Of a stretch of 35,845 bases of DNA, positions 1 through 8,337 are shown piece by piece. Below the pieces are notes generated by a model that searched no databases, was not told the DNA's origin, and was given only the letters and a program-made list of their open reading frames with translations. Within the stretch, counting starts at the first letter, position 1, and each line of letters begins with the position of its first letter. Position numbers and translations under genes: made by a program. Source of the stretch: Gemmatimonadota bacterium (GTDB lineage Bacteria > Gemmatimonadota > Gemmatimonadetes > Gemmatimonadales > GWC2-71-9); NCBI GenBank assembly GCA_003222085.1, contig QHUK01000047.1, positions 1-35,845 of the forward strand, written 5' to 3'.

Positions 1-2
1 CC

Positions 3-1067
3 GGCTTTCAGTCGGCGGGCATCGACAGCGTCACGCAGCTGCAGTCGTACGCGGCGCTGGTCGCGAGTGCGATGGGATCGCCCTACTACTACCCCGGCCT
101 GAACTGGCCAGGTTGCCCGCCGCTATTCACTAACATCTTCACCGGCGCGCGGGTCGCGGGTGGCACAAGCATTACGTGCGCGTTCCGCAGCCCGAACATT
201 CCTCCCTTCTTAACCAACGTCGCCGTCCCGGGCGCCGAAGTGATCGATGGCATCTCGAACTTCCCGACTCCCGGGACGAACTCGAATGCCCTGACGTTGC
301 TGATGCTCGGGGGGCGGACCCAGACGCAGGCCATGATGGCCGCGCACCCGACCTTCGTCAGCGTCTGGCTCGGGAACAACGATCTCCTTGGCGCGGCCCA
401 GGCCGGGGATACGACGCTGGCGACCGACACGGCCGCCTTCCGGGTGCAGTACTCCGAGGTACTCGATTCCATCGAAGCGACCGGTGCGCAGGGGGCGCTG
501 CTCATCGCGGTCGGGTTCGGACACCTGAGCAACAACGTCGTGCCGCCGCATTTTTCTCGCGGCTCCACGTGGTTCAACGTGGCGGCGAGCGGCGCGTTCG
601 CGCCGGCGCCGTTCACGGTGGCCGCGAACTGCGCCTCCCCGGGTGGGGACGCAGTGCTAGTGAGTTTCGCGTACGGGTTCGGGGTGCTTCTCGCGCAAGC
701 GCAGGGGGGCACGCCAACAACGCTCGACTGCACCGCCCCCCCGGTCGTCGAGGCCGTCGAGGCCGCGTTCCTCGCGCGGCTGCAGGCCGCGTACAACGCC
801 GTCATTCAGAGCCAGGCAGCGGCGCGCGGATGGGCCTACACCGACAGCGTGAACACAACGGCCGATTCCCTGGCGGCCATCCCCGGCCAGTTCGCGCCGT
901 TCCCGAACATCGGGAACCCGCCGCCTGACTGCTCCACCAATACCTTCGGCCTCGCGTTCAGCTGCGACGGTATCCACCCGAGCGCCGCAACGCATCGCCT
1001 GATCGCCAGGAAGCTGGTCCGGGCGATCAACCAGAAATACGGCTCGGCGATTCCCGCCGTGCCCTGA
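3..1067 (+). CDS. SGNH/GDSL-family hydrolase, 5' end outside window
   Basis: The reading frame is open from base 3, so the gene begins upstream of the window and about 354 C-terminal residues are seen. The SGNH block III motif GNND lies at about 402-378 bases from the left (WLGNNDLLG, near base 375), and the block V catalytic pair appears as DGIHPS near base 965, 30 codons before the stop. The Gly block (VPGAEVIDG) is near base 225. The first GDS block with the nucleophile Ser would be upstream and is not visible. Several Cys (WPGC, NCAS, LDCT, PDCS, FSCDG) suggest disulfides and a secreted protein. The family hydrolyses ester bonds; the substrate cannot be told. Two hairpins, the second with a T tract, follow the stop codon. 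The family call is firm; the function is general. Confidence 0.85.
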   Translation, partial: GFQSAGIDSVTQLQSYAALVASAMGSPYYYPGLNWPGCPPLFTNIFTGARVAGGTSITCAFRSPNIPPFLTNVAVPGAEVIDGISNFPTPGTNSNALTLLMLGGRTQTQAMMAAHPTFVSVWLGNNDLLGAAQAGDTTLATDTAAFRVQYSEVLDSIEATGAQGALLIAVGFGHLSNNVVPPHFSRGSTWFNVAASGAFAPAPFTVAANCASPGGDAVLVSFAYGFGVLLAQAQGGTPTTLDCTAPPVVEAVEAAFLARLQAAYNAVIQSQAAARGWAYTDSVNTTADSLAAIPGQFAPFPNIGNPPPDCSTNTFGLAFSCDGIHPSAATHRLIARKLVRAINQKYGSAIPAVP

Positions 1068-1086
1068 GCACGAACTCCCCTCGTGC
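1068..1086 (+). other. small hairpin directly after the hydrolase stop codon
   Basis: GCACGA and TCGTGC form a perfect 6-bp stem around a 7-nt loop, starting at the first base after the stop codon. It has no T tract, so it is not a terminator by itself. It may protect the 3' end or act together with the stronger hairpin 17 bases further on. Confidence 0.4.
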
Positions 1087-1102
1087 GACGGGGTAGCGAA
1101 CA

Positions 1103-1132
1103 CGGCATCCGCCACTCGGCGGGTGCCGTTTT
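1103..1132 (+). terminator. intrinsic terminator between SGNH hydrolase and OMP-like gene
   Basis: An 11-bp stem (1103-1113 with 1118-1128) has only one G-T wobble (T1108-G1123), a 4-nt loop (ACTC) and is followed at once by TTTT (1129-1132). This is a classical Rho-independent terminator for the upstream hydrolase. It ends only 4 bases before the ATG of the next gene, so that gene must either be transcribed through it or start very close to its ATG. Confidence 0.8.
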
Positions 1133-1136
1133 GCTG

Positions 1137-2681
1137 ATGCGAACCCTTCGTACGGCCCTTCTGCTTACCTGCCCCGCCCTGACGGGCGGGGCTAGCCTCG
1201 TCGCGCAGGCGGTCGAGCGCACCGACGTCCCGGCTCGCGGCGTGCTGCGCGTGACCTTCGATCCGCGCATTATGACCTGGAACGACCAGTTCACCGACGC
1301 CGGCCGCATGAAGCTCGGGGCCGCGCTCTCGGGAGACACGGTGGGCGGCCGCTACATCCCCGTGGTGGCACGGCTCGAGCAGAACGTGCGCGTCGCGAGC
1401 GGGCTCGCGGGCTTCGTGGCGAGCCTGGGCGCGGGACTGCTGAGCGTGCGGCAGGAACGGCGCACCTACCCCATCCGGGCCGAGCTCGGGCTCAGCGATC
1501 GCCTCTCCGTGAGCCTCATGGTGCCGATGGTCCGCGTATCGACCCGGGCCTCGTTGCAGCTCTCGAACCGGGGTGCCAACCTTGGCGTGAATCCGCTCGT
1601 GGTGAACGCGCTGGGAGCGCGAGGCACTGACTCCCTTTTCTTCGCGCAATTCGATACGGCGTTGGCTCGCTTGGATCAACAGGTCGGGGGATGTTCGGCT
1701 CCCCCGGCGCCGTGCGCGGCGCGGGACAGCTCGGCCCGCTGGCACACGGTGCGCGATGCGCTCCACGGCTCCGTGTACGGCCTGGGGCAGACCGGCTCGC
1801 CTTTCCTGCCGCTCGACACCTCGACCGCTGGGAAGGCCATCGACAGCGCCGTCGCGCGGATCCAGCAAGGCCTGAGCGTCACGTTCGGGATCTCCGGGTT
1901 CGACACCGCCGTTGCACTGGCGGCGGACACGCTCACGGGCCCCGTGTTCGAGCAGATTCTGGTCAGCCCCGATCCGAACGGGTTCGGGTACGCCACCGTG
2001 CCGTTCCTGCGAAACTTCCGCTACCGCGTGGGCGACGTAGAGCTCGCCGCAAAATATCGGCTCCTGGCCGGCACGCATTGCGCGGTCGCCGTACAAGCGC
2101 TGGTTCGCCTGCCGACGGGTGGAAGGGATTCGGCCAACGACCTGCTCAGGCAATTTGTCGGCGATCACCAGCTGGACCTCGAAGGGCAGCTGATACAGGA
2201 GCTGTCGGTGGGGCCGCTCTGGCTCAACGCGGCGGTCCGCGCCGGGATGCAGCGGCCGGGGACGCGAGTACGCCGGGTCGCGCCGTGGGACGCGTTGCTG
2301 GTGCCGGCCGCGGCCACGGCGGACCTGCGCTGGGATCCCGGGGACTACGTCGGCGTGGACGTGGCGCCGCTGGTGCGTCTCGCGCCGGAATTCGCGGCCG
2401 GGTTCACGGCGGGCTACTTCTCAAAGGCGCGCGATCACTACGCGTTTCAATCGCTGCAGGACTCGGTCGCGCTCGCCGCCCGACTGGGATTGCCAACGCC
2501 GGCCAGCGTGCTCGACCAGGGTACGTCGCAACGGTGGCTGCGCCTCGGGTTCGCGGCGACCTACCACGCCCGGAACGTCGAGGGGGGATTCTCGATCGAG
2601 CAGACCGTCAGCGGCGCTGGGCTCGTCCCCGGGGCGACGGTGTATCGGCTGGTGCTGCGGGCGACGCGGAAGCTTTTCTGA
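1137..2681 (+). CDS. probable outer-membrane protein of unknown function
   Basis: The protein has 514 residues. The N-terminus (MRTLRTALLLTCPALTGG, then ASLVAQA) is a signal peptide with likely cleavage after AQA. The mature part has many short amphipathic stretches, and the chain ends in RATRKLF; a terminal Phe is typical of beta-barrels inserted by the Bam machinery. I do not recognise the family. I chose ATG 1137 because the longer frame from GTG 1083 would run through the terminator hairpin and would bury the signal peptide. No Shine-Dalgarno sequence precedes 1137. The 3' end overlaps the end of convergent recN by 74 bp. Outer-membrane location is inferred; no function is assigned. Confidence 0.65.
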   Translation: MRTLRTALLLTCPALTGGASLVAQAVERTDVPARGVLRVTFDPRIMTWNDQFTDAGRMKLGAALSGDTVGGRYIPVVARLEQNVRVASGLAGFVASLGAGLLSVRQERRTYPIRAELGLSDRLSVSLMVPMVRVSTRASLQLSNRGANLGVNPLVVNALGARGTDSLFFAQFDTALARLDQQVGGCSAPPAPCAARDSSARWHTVRDALHGSVYGLGQTGSPFLPLDTSTAGKAIDSAVARIQQGLSVTFGISGFDTAVALAADTLTGPVFEQILVSPDPNGFGYATVPFLRNFRYRVGDVELAAKYRLLAGTHCAVAVQALVRLPTGGRDSANDLLRQFVGDHQLDLEGQLIQELSVGPLWLNAAVRAGMQRPGTRVRRVAPWDALLVPAAATADLRWDPGDYVGVDVAPLVRLAPEFAAGFTAGYFSKARDHYAFQSLQDSVALAARLGLPTPASVLDQGTSQRWLRLGFAATYHARNVEGGFSIEQTVSGAGLVPGATVYRLVLRATRKLF

Positions 2682-4326
2682 GCAGCTCGGCAGCGTGACT
2701 GAGCGCCGTTTGCATGTCGGGACCACCGAGCATGCGGGCGAGCTCCCGCGCGCGCCCATCGCCGGTCACGACCTGCACGTCGCTCGTGGCAATCCCGCCT
2801 CGCGCCCCTTTCGCCACGACCAGATGATGATTCGCGTAGGCCCCGATCTGCGGGAGATGGGTGATCACGAGCGCCTGGCGGCCCCCCGGCACCGCCTGCG
2901 CCACCGTCGCCAGCGCCTGCCCCACCTGCCCACCGACCTCACCGCCGATCCCCTGGTCCACCTCGTCGAACACCAACGTCGCGACCGCGTCGTGCTGCAC
3001 GAGAACGACTTTCAGGGCCAGCATCAGGCGCGACAGCTCGCCGCCTGAGGCGACTTTGGCGAGGGGACGAGCGTCCATTCCCACGTTCAACGTCACCTCG
3101 AATGACACGTCCTCGGCGCCATGTGCGTGGGGTGTGGTGCGTGGTTGCAGGCGCACCAAGAATCGGCCTCCCGGCATTCCGAGCGGCGGGAGCAACTCGT
3201 TCACGGCCTGCGCCAGGCGCGTGGCGCCCTGCGTCCGCTTGGCGGTGAGCGCCGCGCACGCGCGTGCGAAGTCCGCCGCGGCCGTTTCGCGCTGCTCTGC
3301 GAAGTGGCGCAGGTCGAGGTCCGCGGTATCCAGCAGCTCGAGCTCGCGCGCGGACCGATCGCGGGTGGCGAGTACGTCGGGGAGTGTGGGACCGTACTTC
3401 TGGGTGAGGCGGAACAGGACGTCGCGTCGCGCCTCGACGGCCCCGAGCCGATTCGGGTCGCTCTCGATGGCGGCGGCGTAGGCTCGCGCCGCCTGGGTGA
3501 GCTCCGCGACGTGCGCGAACGCGCCGTCCAGGAGCTCCTGCCACCTGGCCACCGAGGGATCGAGACGGGTGAGGCCGGCGAACAGTTTGGCCGCGCGGGA
3601 CAAGCCGGCGGTATCGAGCGCCTGCTCCAGCTCGCGGGACAGGCGCCCCAGCTCGTCGGCATGGGCAAGGCGCTTCGCCTCGACCTCCAGCGTCTCCACC
3701 TCGCCGCTCTGGGGCGCCGCGCGCTCGATTTCCTCGACCACATGCCGCAGGTAATCGGCCTTGCGCCGCACGTCCTCGCGTCGGGCCGTGAGCTCCTCCT
3801 CGCGCCGCTCGAGCTCGCGCAGGCGCTCGTGCGCGTCGCGCACCGCCGTGCGCTCCACCGCGGCGTCGGCGTACGCGTCGAGCATATCGCGTTGGGCATC
3901 GGCCCGCAGCAGCGATTGGGTCTCGTGCTGACCGTGCAGGTCCACAAGGAGCGCGCCGAGCTGCGCCAGGACGCTGACCGTCGTGGGGCTGCCGTTGACC
4001 CAGGCGCGGGAGCGCCCCTCCCCGGCGATCTCGCGCTTGAGCACCAGCCGCCCGTCTTCCACTTCCACCCCCAGGGCGGCGAAGGGCGGTGAAAGGCGGT
4101 GGAGGGCGGTGGAGGTGAATTCGAAGGCCCCTTCTATCACTGTCTTCGACGCGCCAGGCCGGACGACATCCGCCGACGCTCGCTCGCCCAGGAGCAGGGC
4201 CAGGGCGTCCACCAGCATGGACTTCCCCGCGCCCGTCTCGCCGGTGAGGACGTTCAAGCCGGGGGCGAGGGGGAGCGTGACGTCGGCGATGACGGCGAGG
4301 TCGCGGACGCGCAGCTCCGTGAGCAC
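2608..4326 (-). CDS. recN: DNA repair protein RecN
   Basis: RecN is an SMC-like ATPase that acts at double-strand breaks in recombinational repair. The 572 residues carry Walker A (GETGAGKS, residues 29-36), a central coiled-coil region, the ABC signature (SGGELSRLMLALK) and Walker B (LVFDEVDQGIGG) near the C-terminus; the length is normal. I place the start at GTG 4326. It shares a base with the nadK stop (TAGTG), implying translational coupling, and the protein then begins LTELRVRDLAVI as in the family. An in-frame decamer repeat (4081-4115) encodes the loop around residues 71-82. The last 24 codons overlap the convergent OMP-like gene. It is the last gene of the long minus-strand array. 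Confidence 0.95.
   Translation of the reverse strand: MLTELRVRDLAVIADVTLPLAPGLNVLTGETGAGKSMLVDALALLLGERASADVVRPGASKTVIEGAFEFTSTALHRLSPPFAALGVEVEDGRLVLKREIAGEGRSRAWVNGSPTTVSVLAQLGALLVDLHGQHETQSLLRADAQRDMLDAYADAAVERTAVRDAHERLRELERREEELTARREDVRRKADYLRHVVEEIERAAPQSGEVETLEVEAKRLAHADELGRLSRELEQALDTAGLSRAAKLFAGLTRLDPSVARWQELLDGAFAHVAELTQAARAYAAAIESDPNRLGAVEARRDVLFRLTQKYGPTLPDVLATRDRSARELELLDTADLDLRHFAEQRETAAADFARACAALTAKRTQGATRLAQAVNELLPPLGMPGGRFLVRLQPRTTPHAHGAEDVSFEVTLNVGMDARPLAKVASGGELSRLMLALKVVLVQHDAVATLVFDEVDQGIGGEVGGQVGQALATVAQAVPGGRQALVITHLPQIGAYANHHLVVAKGARGGIATSDVQVVTGDGRARELARMLGGPDMQTALSHAAELLRKASASPAAPADTPSPRGRAQRR
4081..4115 (+). repeat. decamer repeat (GGTGGAGGGC type) inside recN
   Basis: On the plus strand the sequence reads as successive ten-base units GAAGGGCGGT, GAAAGGCGGT, GGAGGGCGGT and a partial fourth GGAGGT. 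It is in frame in recN, where it encodes the loop STALHRLSPPFAA between the N-terminal ATPase strands. The same decamer type occurs in dnaG and mutS2. Confidence 0.7.
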
Positions 4327-5198
4327 TACTTCCGCTCGCGGTCGGAGAGGTCGCCCCACTGCAGCTTCTTGCGCATGCGGGCGAAGAAGCCTTCGGGCCC
4401 GAGCCGCACCAACAGGACCGAGTGGGCCGCCCGCTTCACGACCAGGCGCTCGCCGGTCCCCATCGTGGTGCCGACCTGGCCGTCGAAGGACACGAGGACG
4501 TCCTCGGGCCAGGGAGGAATCGGCTCGACCGTGATGGCGGCGTTGGAGGGCACGACGAGGGGCCGGACGGCGAGGGTATGGGGGCAGATGGCGGCCACGA
4601 CGATGGCGTCGACGCCGGGAACGACGATCGGTCCGCCCGCCGACAGCGCGTACGCCGTGGAGCCGGTGGGCGTGGCCACCACGATGCCGTCCGAGGAGTA
4701 CTGCCCGACCTCGTCGCCGTCCACGGACACGCGGAGCCGGATGACGCGTGCCACCCCGCCCTTATGCACCACCGCGTCGTTCAACACGATCGGCTCGGCG
4801 CGGCTCCTGCCCTGCTTGTCCTCGATGAAGGGCGCGAGGGCGAGACGCGACTCGGTGGCATAGGCCCGGCGCACCAGGGCGTCGAGTGCCCAGTCGAGGG
4901 TCTGCGAGGTCGCGGTGGTCAGGAAGCCGACCCGGCCGAGGTTGACGCCGAGGATCGGCGTCGACGCGCCGTTGAGGGTGCGTGCCCCGCGCAACAGCGT
5001 GCCGTCGCCTCCGAGCGTGATCAGACAGTCGAGCTGGGGTGCGCGGCGGAGTGCGGGGGGCGCGGGCTCGGGCCAGAGCGGCCCGATCTCCTCCTCGGTG
5101 TACAGCGTGACTCCGACCCGGGGCGCGACCTGCGCGAGATGCGCGAGGATGTTCTTGAGATCGCGGTAGCTGGGGTTGCCGACGACCCCGACGTTCAT
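4326..5198 (-). CDS. nadK: NAD kinase
   Basis: The enzyme phosphorylates NAD to NADP in the cytoplasm. The protein has 290 residues. It shows the catalytic GGDGT motif (residues 63-67), the NDAVVHKGG segment and the conserved block SSDGIVVATPTGSTAYA. The start is ATG 5198, which overlaps the dxs stop as ATGA; the product then begins MNVGVVGNP, as expected for the family. The frame stays open further upstream, but that part lies antisense-free inside dxs and resembles no known protein. The stop TAG shares a base with the recN GTG. Position between dxs and recN is a common arrangement; the tlyA gene often found there is missing. Confidence 0.95.
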   Translation of the reverse strand: MNVGVVGNPSYRDLKNILAHLAQVAPRVGVTLYTEEEIGPLWPEPAPPALRRAPQLDCLITLGGDGTLLRGARTLNGASTPILGVNLGRVGFLTTATSQTLDWALDALVRRAYATESRLALAPFIEDKQGRSRAEPIVLNDAVVHKGGVARVIRLRVSVDGDEVGQYSSDGIVVATPTGSTAYALSAGGPIVVPGVDAIVVAAICPHTLAVRPLVVPSNAAITVEPIPPWPEDVLVSFDGQVGTTMGTGERLVVKRAAHSVLLVRLGPEGFFARMRKKLQWGDLSDRERK

Positions 5199-7096
5199 GA
5201 GTGGGTGAGCGACTGCTCCGCGGCCAGCGCACGCACCCGCGCCGCGATCCCGGACCCGGTGAGACCGACCTCGGCGAGCTGCTGCGCACGGGGCGCGTGC
5301 TCGTAGGTGCGGTCGGGGGCGCCGAGGGGGACGACGCGGGTCTCCGGGGCGACGGCTTGTACCAGGCCGGACAGGAAGGCGCCGAACCCGTTGGTTACCG
5401 TGCCGTCTTCCACGGTGACCAGCAGCCGGTGATCGTGCAGCAACGCGTCGAGCAGCTCGCGGTCCACCGGTTTCAGGAACCGGCAGTTCACCACCGTGAC
5501 GTCCAACCCCTCGGCCGCGAGCTCCTGCGCCGCCGCGAGTGCCGGCTGGCACATCGCACCCACCGCGAGCAGGGCGCATTCGCGCCCTTTGCGCAACACG
5601 TCCCACGTGCCGTAGCCGATGGGCGCCACCTCGGCGGCGGGCGGCGTCTCACCCGGTGCCTTGTCGCGTGGATAGCGGAGCGAGAAGGGCCCGCCGGTGT
5701 GCTGGAGCGCGCAGCGCAGCAGTCCGATCAGCTCGGCGCCGTCCTTCGGCGCCGTCACCGTCATATGCGGCACGGCGAGCAGGTAGGCGATGTCGTACAA
5801 CCCCATGTGCGTTTGCCCGTCCTCACCCACCATGCCGGCGCGGTCGAGGCAGAAGATCACGGGCAGCTGCTGGATGGCGATGTCGTGGATGATGCTGTCA
5901 TAGGCGCGTTGCAGGAACGTCGAGTAGATGGCGACCACGGGCCGGATGCCCTGCGTGGCGAGCCCGCCGGCGAACGTGGTCGCGTGCGCCTCGGCGATGC
6001 CGACGTCGAAGAAGCGGTCGGGCCACTTCTTCTGAAAGATGCCGGTGCCGGTCCCGGACGGCATGGCCGCGGTGATCGCCACCAGCTTGGGGTATTCGCC
6101 CGCGAGCTGGGTGAGCGCCTCGCCGAACACCGTGGTCCACTGCGGCGGGCCCGCCTTCACCGGCCGCAGCTCGCCCGTGACGGGGTCGTAGGGCGCGCGC
6201 GCATGGTACTTCTCCGTATCGGGCTCGGGCAGGGGGAAGCCTTTTCCCTTCTCCGTGATTATGTGCACGACGCGCGGCCCCCTGAGGGTCTTCACGATCT
6301 CGAAGGTCTGCACCAACTGCGGGATGTTGTGCCCGTCGATCGGCCCGAAGTAGCGGAAGCCAAGCTCCTCGAACAGCATGCCCGGGGACCAAAAGTTCTT
6401 AATGCTCTCCTCCATCGTCTTCGCGAAGTCGACGAGCTTCTGGCCGCCCACGATGTGGGAGACCGACTCGATCAATCCCTTGACGCGTTCCCGAATCCGA
6501 ACGGTGATCGGACTCGCGATGATGGAGCCCAGGTACTTGTTGATGGCGCCGACGTTGGGGGCGATCGACATGCCGTTGTCGTTCAGCACCATGATGATGT
6601 CGCGGCCGGAATGGCCCGCGTTGTTCATCGCTTCGTAAGGGAGTCCGCAGGTGAGGGCGCCGTCCCCCACGACCGCGACCACCTTGAACTGCTCCCCCAC
6701 CAGATCGCGGGCCGCGGCGATGCCGTAGGCCGCCGAGAGACCGGTCCCCGCATGCCCGGCCCCGAACTGGTCGTGCGGACTCTCGGTGCGCCGCAGGAAC
6801 CCGGACAGGCCGCCCGCCTGGCGCAGGGTCGGCAGGCGATCGTTGCGGCCGGTGAGGATCTTCCAGGGGTAGCCCTGATGGCCCACGTCCCACACGATCT
6901 TGTCGCGCGGCGAGTCGAAGCAGTAGCCGAGCGCAACGGTCAGCTCGACCACGCCCAGGCCGGCGCCGATGTGACCGCCGGTCTGGGAGACGACGTCGAT
7001 CAGCCGGCGGCGCACCTCGTCGGCGAGGGGCTGGAGCTGATCGCGCCCCAAGCGCCTGATATCTTCCGGCCCCCGAATGGATTCCAGTAGCGCCAT
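5195..7096 (-). CDS. dxs: 1-deoxy-D-xylulose-5-phosphate synthase
   Basis: This thiamine-diphosphate enzyme condenses pyruvate and glyceraldehyde 3-phosphate, the first step of the MEP isoprenoid pathway. The protein is full length (633 residues). It has the proton-relay His in GGHIGAGLG (about residue 42), the ThDP/metal motif starting GDGALT (144-149) and continuing to MNNAG, and the transketolase-type segment DVGIAEAHATTFAGG. The start is ATG 7096 with GAGG four bases upstream. It sits downstream of a prenyl synthase, so precursor and chain-elongation steps are co-transcribed. The 112-bp gap to that gene holds a heptamer inverted repeat. The 3' end overlaps nadK as ATGA. Confidence 0.97.
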   Translation of the reverse strand: MALLESIRGPEDIRRLGRDQLQPLADEVRRRLIDVVSQTGGHIGAGLGVVELTVALGYCFDSPRDKIVWDVGHQGYPWKILTGRNDRLPTLRQAGGLSGFLRRTESPHDQFGAGHAGTGLSAAYGIAAARDLVGEQFKVVAVVGDGALTCGLPYEAMNNAGHSGRDIIMVLNDNGMSIAPNVGAINKYLGSIIASPITVRIRERVKGLIESVSHIVGGQKLVDFAKTMEESIKNFWSPGMLFEELGFRYFGPIDGHNIPQLVQTFEIVKTLRGPRVVHIITEKGKGFPLPEPDTEKYHARAPYDPVTGELRPVKAGPPQWTTVFGEALTQLAGEYPKLVAITAAMPSGTGTGIFQKKWPDRFFDVGIAEAHATTFAGGLATQGIRPVVAIYSTFLQRAYDSIIHDIAIQQLPVIFCLDRAGMVGEDGQTHMGLYDIAYLLAVPHMTVTAPKDGAELIGLLRCALQHTGGPFSLRYPRDKAPGETPPAAEVAPIGYGTWDVLRKGRECALLAVGAMCQPALAAAQELAAEGLDVTVVNCRFLKPVDRELLDALLHDHRLLVTVEDGTVTNGFGAFLSGLVQAVAPETRVVPLGAPDRTYEHAPRAQQLAEVGLTGSGIAARVRALAAEQSLTHS

Positions 7097-7110
7097 CGAA
7101 CCTCGCTAGA

Positions 7111-7195
7111 CGCGGAAGGGGGAACGCGGAACGCGGAACATCAGCGCGGAGTTCGGTCCGCCTGTTCCGCGTTCCGACTTTCGCGTTCCGCGTTC
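7111..7195. repeat. heptamer inverted repeat, CGGAACG family, between prenyl synthase and dxs
   Basis: The left arm has GGAACGC units (7121-7140 perfect, preceded by a degenerate unit). The right arm (7163-7195) has the complementary TTCCGCG units. The inner 13 bp (7128-7140 with 7163-7175) pair perfectly. The 22-nt loop holds a second small stem (7146-7150 with 7157-7161). The inner edge reads CGGAACA/TGTTCCG, as in the two other copies. It fills most of the gap, and I see no T tract. Confidence 0.9.
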
Positions 7196-7208
7196 GCTCC
7201 GCGGTACT

Positions 7209-8063
7209 TCAGTTCGGTCTCGTAACAATGTAGTGCGCCAGCTCCGCCAGCGTAGGAGAAGCTAACCCCGCCTGCCGCAGCCGGTCTACGGCCCGCGCCG
7301 CCAGCCGCTCCGCCTCCGCCCGCGCGGCGCCGACGCCGAGCAGGGTGACGAACGTCGACTTGGCGAATGCCGCGTCCTTTCCCGCGGTCTTGCCGAGCTG
7401 ATCCGAGGTCGCCGTGGCGTCGAGCACGTCGTCGTAAATCTGGAATGCGAGCCCCACGTCCGCGCCGTAGCCGCGGAGCGCTTCGCACGCCCCGCGCGGC
7501 GCCCCAGCGGCGAGACCGCCGATCACGCACGCGGCGGCGATCAAGGCGCCCGTCTTCCGCCGGTGCACGTCCTCGAGGCTCGCGGCCGGGAGCCGCCGCC
7601 CCTCCGCCTCGAGGTCCAGTGCCTGCCCGCCGATCATGCCCCCCGCTCCGGCGGCACGGAACAGCTCGAGGGCGATCGCGCGGCGGCGCGCCGGCTCGAG
7701 GGCGAGTGCGGCCATCCCCGCGTCGAGCACGCGGGCGCCGAGCGCCACCATCTGATAGCCGGCCAGGGTAGCGGTCCCGACGTCGAACGCGCGGTGGGTG
7801 GTCGGCCGGCCGCGACGCAGGTCGTCGTTGTCCATGCAGGGGAGGTCGTCGTGGACCAGCGAGTACGCGTGGACGACCTCGACGGCCGCCGCAAGCTCCG
7901 CCACCCCCGCCCCGGCGCCGCCACCGGCTTCAGCCGAGGCGAACACGAGCGTGGGGCGCAGCCGCTTGCCCGTCGACAGCAGGCTGTAGCGGATCGCGGC
8001 CGGGAGCGGGTGGCGCCACCAGGCGTCGGCCCGGGTGCCCCAGGCTTCGAGGGTCGCATCCAC
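7209..8063 (-). CDS. ispA: polyprenyl (farnesyl/geranylgeranyl) diphosphate synthase
   Basis: The enzyme elongates allylic diphosphates with isopentenyl diphosphate. The 284 residues include the first Asp-rich motif DDLPCMDNDD (72-81, the type with a two-residue insertion found in bacterial short-chain synthases), GKRLRP (substrate binding, 32-37), GGQALDL (145-151) and the second Asp-rich motif DDVLD (211-215). Product length (C15 or C20) cannot be read with certainty, so the symbol is by position and family. The first usable start is GTG 8063. The 13 codons before it read like a normal family N-terminus (LEAYLQDARARV), so a non-standard start nearer to the xseB stop is possible. Confidence 0.9.
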   Translation of the reverse strand: MDATLEAWGTRADAWWRHPLPAAIRYSLLSTGKRLRPTLVFASAEAGGGAGAGVAELAAAVEVVHAYSLVHDDLPCMDNDDLRRGRPTTHRAFDVGTATLAGYQMVALGARVLDAGMAALALEPARRRAIALELFRAAGAGGMIGGQALDLEAEGRRLPAASLEDVHRRKTGALIAAACVIGGLAAGAPRGACEALRGYGADVGLAFQIYDDVLDATATSDQLGKTAGKDAAFAKSTFVTLLGVGAARAEAERLAARAVDRLRQAGLASPTLAELAHYIVTRPN

Positions 8064-8103
8064 ACGGGCGCGGGCGTCCTGGAGGTAGGCCTCGAGGGCG
8101 CGG

Positions 8104-8337
8104 TTAGCCGTCGAAATCCTCGACCTTGAGATTGCCGGCCTTGTCCGAGAGCACCTGCTTCACCTGCGCCTCGGCGGCGGTGAGTCGCTCGCGCGCCTCG
8201 CGCAGCCGCTCGATGCCCTCTTCGAACAGCTTCAGCGCCTCGTCGAGATCGAGCTCCTGCGTTTCCAGCCGGCGCACGATCTCTTCGAGGCGGTCGAGCT
8301 GCTGTGCGAAGCTCAGCGGCTCGCGGGCACGGGCCAT
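8104..8337 (-). CDS. xseB: exodeoxyribonuclease VII small subunit
   Basis: XseB forms exonuclease VII with XseA, a single-strand DNA nuclease. The protein has 77 residues, a usual length, with the family core FAQQLDRLEEIVRRLE followed by LDLDEALKLFEEG and a long amphipathic helix. The start is ATG 8337, or GTG 8340 one codon earlier; both overlap the xseA stop (GTGATG), so the two subunits are translationally coupled, which fits their fixed stoichiometry. The gene ends 40 bp before the prenyl synthase start. Confidence 0.95.
   Translation of the reverse strand: MARAREPLSFAQQLDRLEEIVRRLETQELDLDEALKLFEEGIERLREARERLTAAEAQVKQVLSDKAGNLKVEDFDG

Noticed and set aside
657..2168. Long open frame (503 codons) on the minus strand opposite the hydrolase and OMP-like genes
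   Set aside because: It is Arg/Gly/Ala-rich, matches no family I know and mirrors real genes; high GC makes such open frames common.
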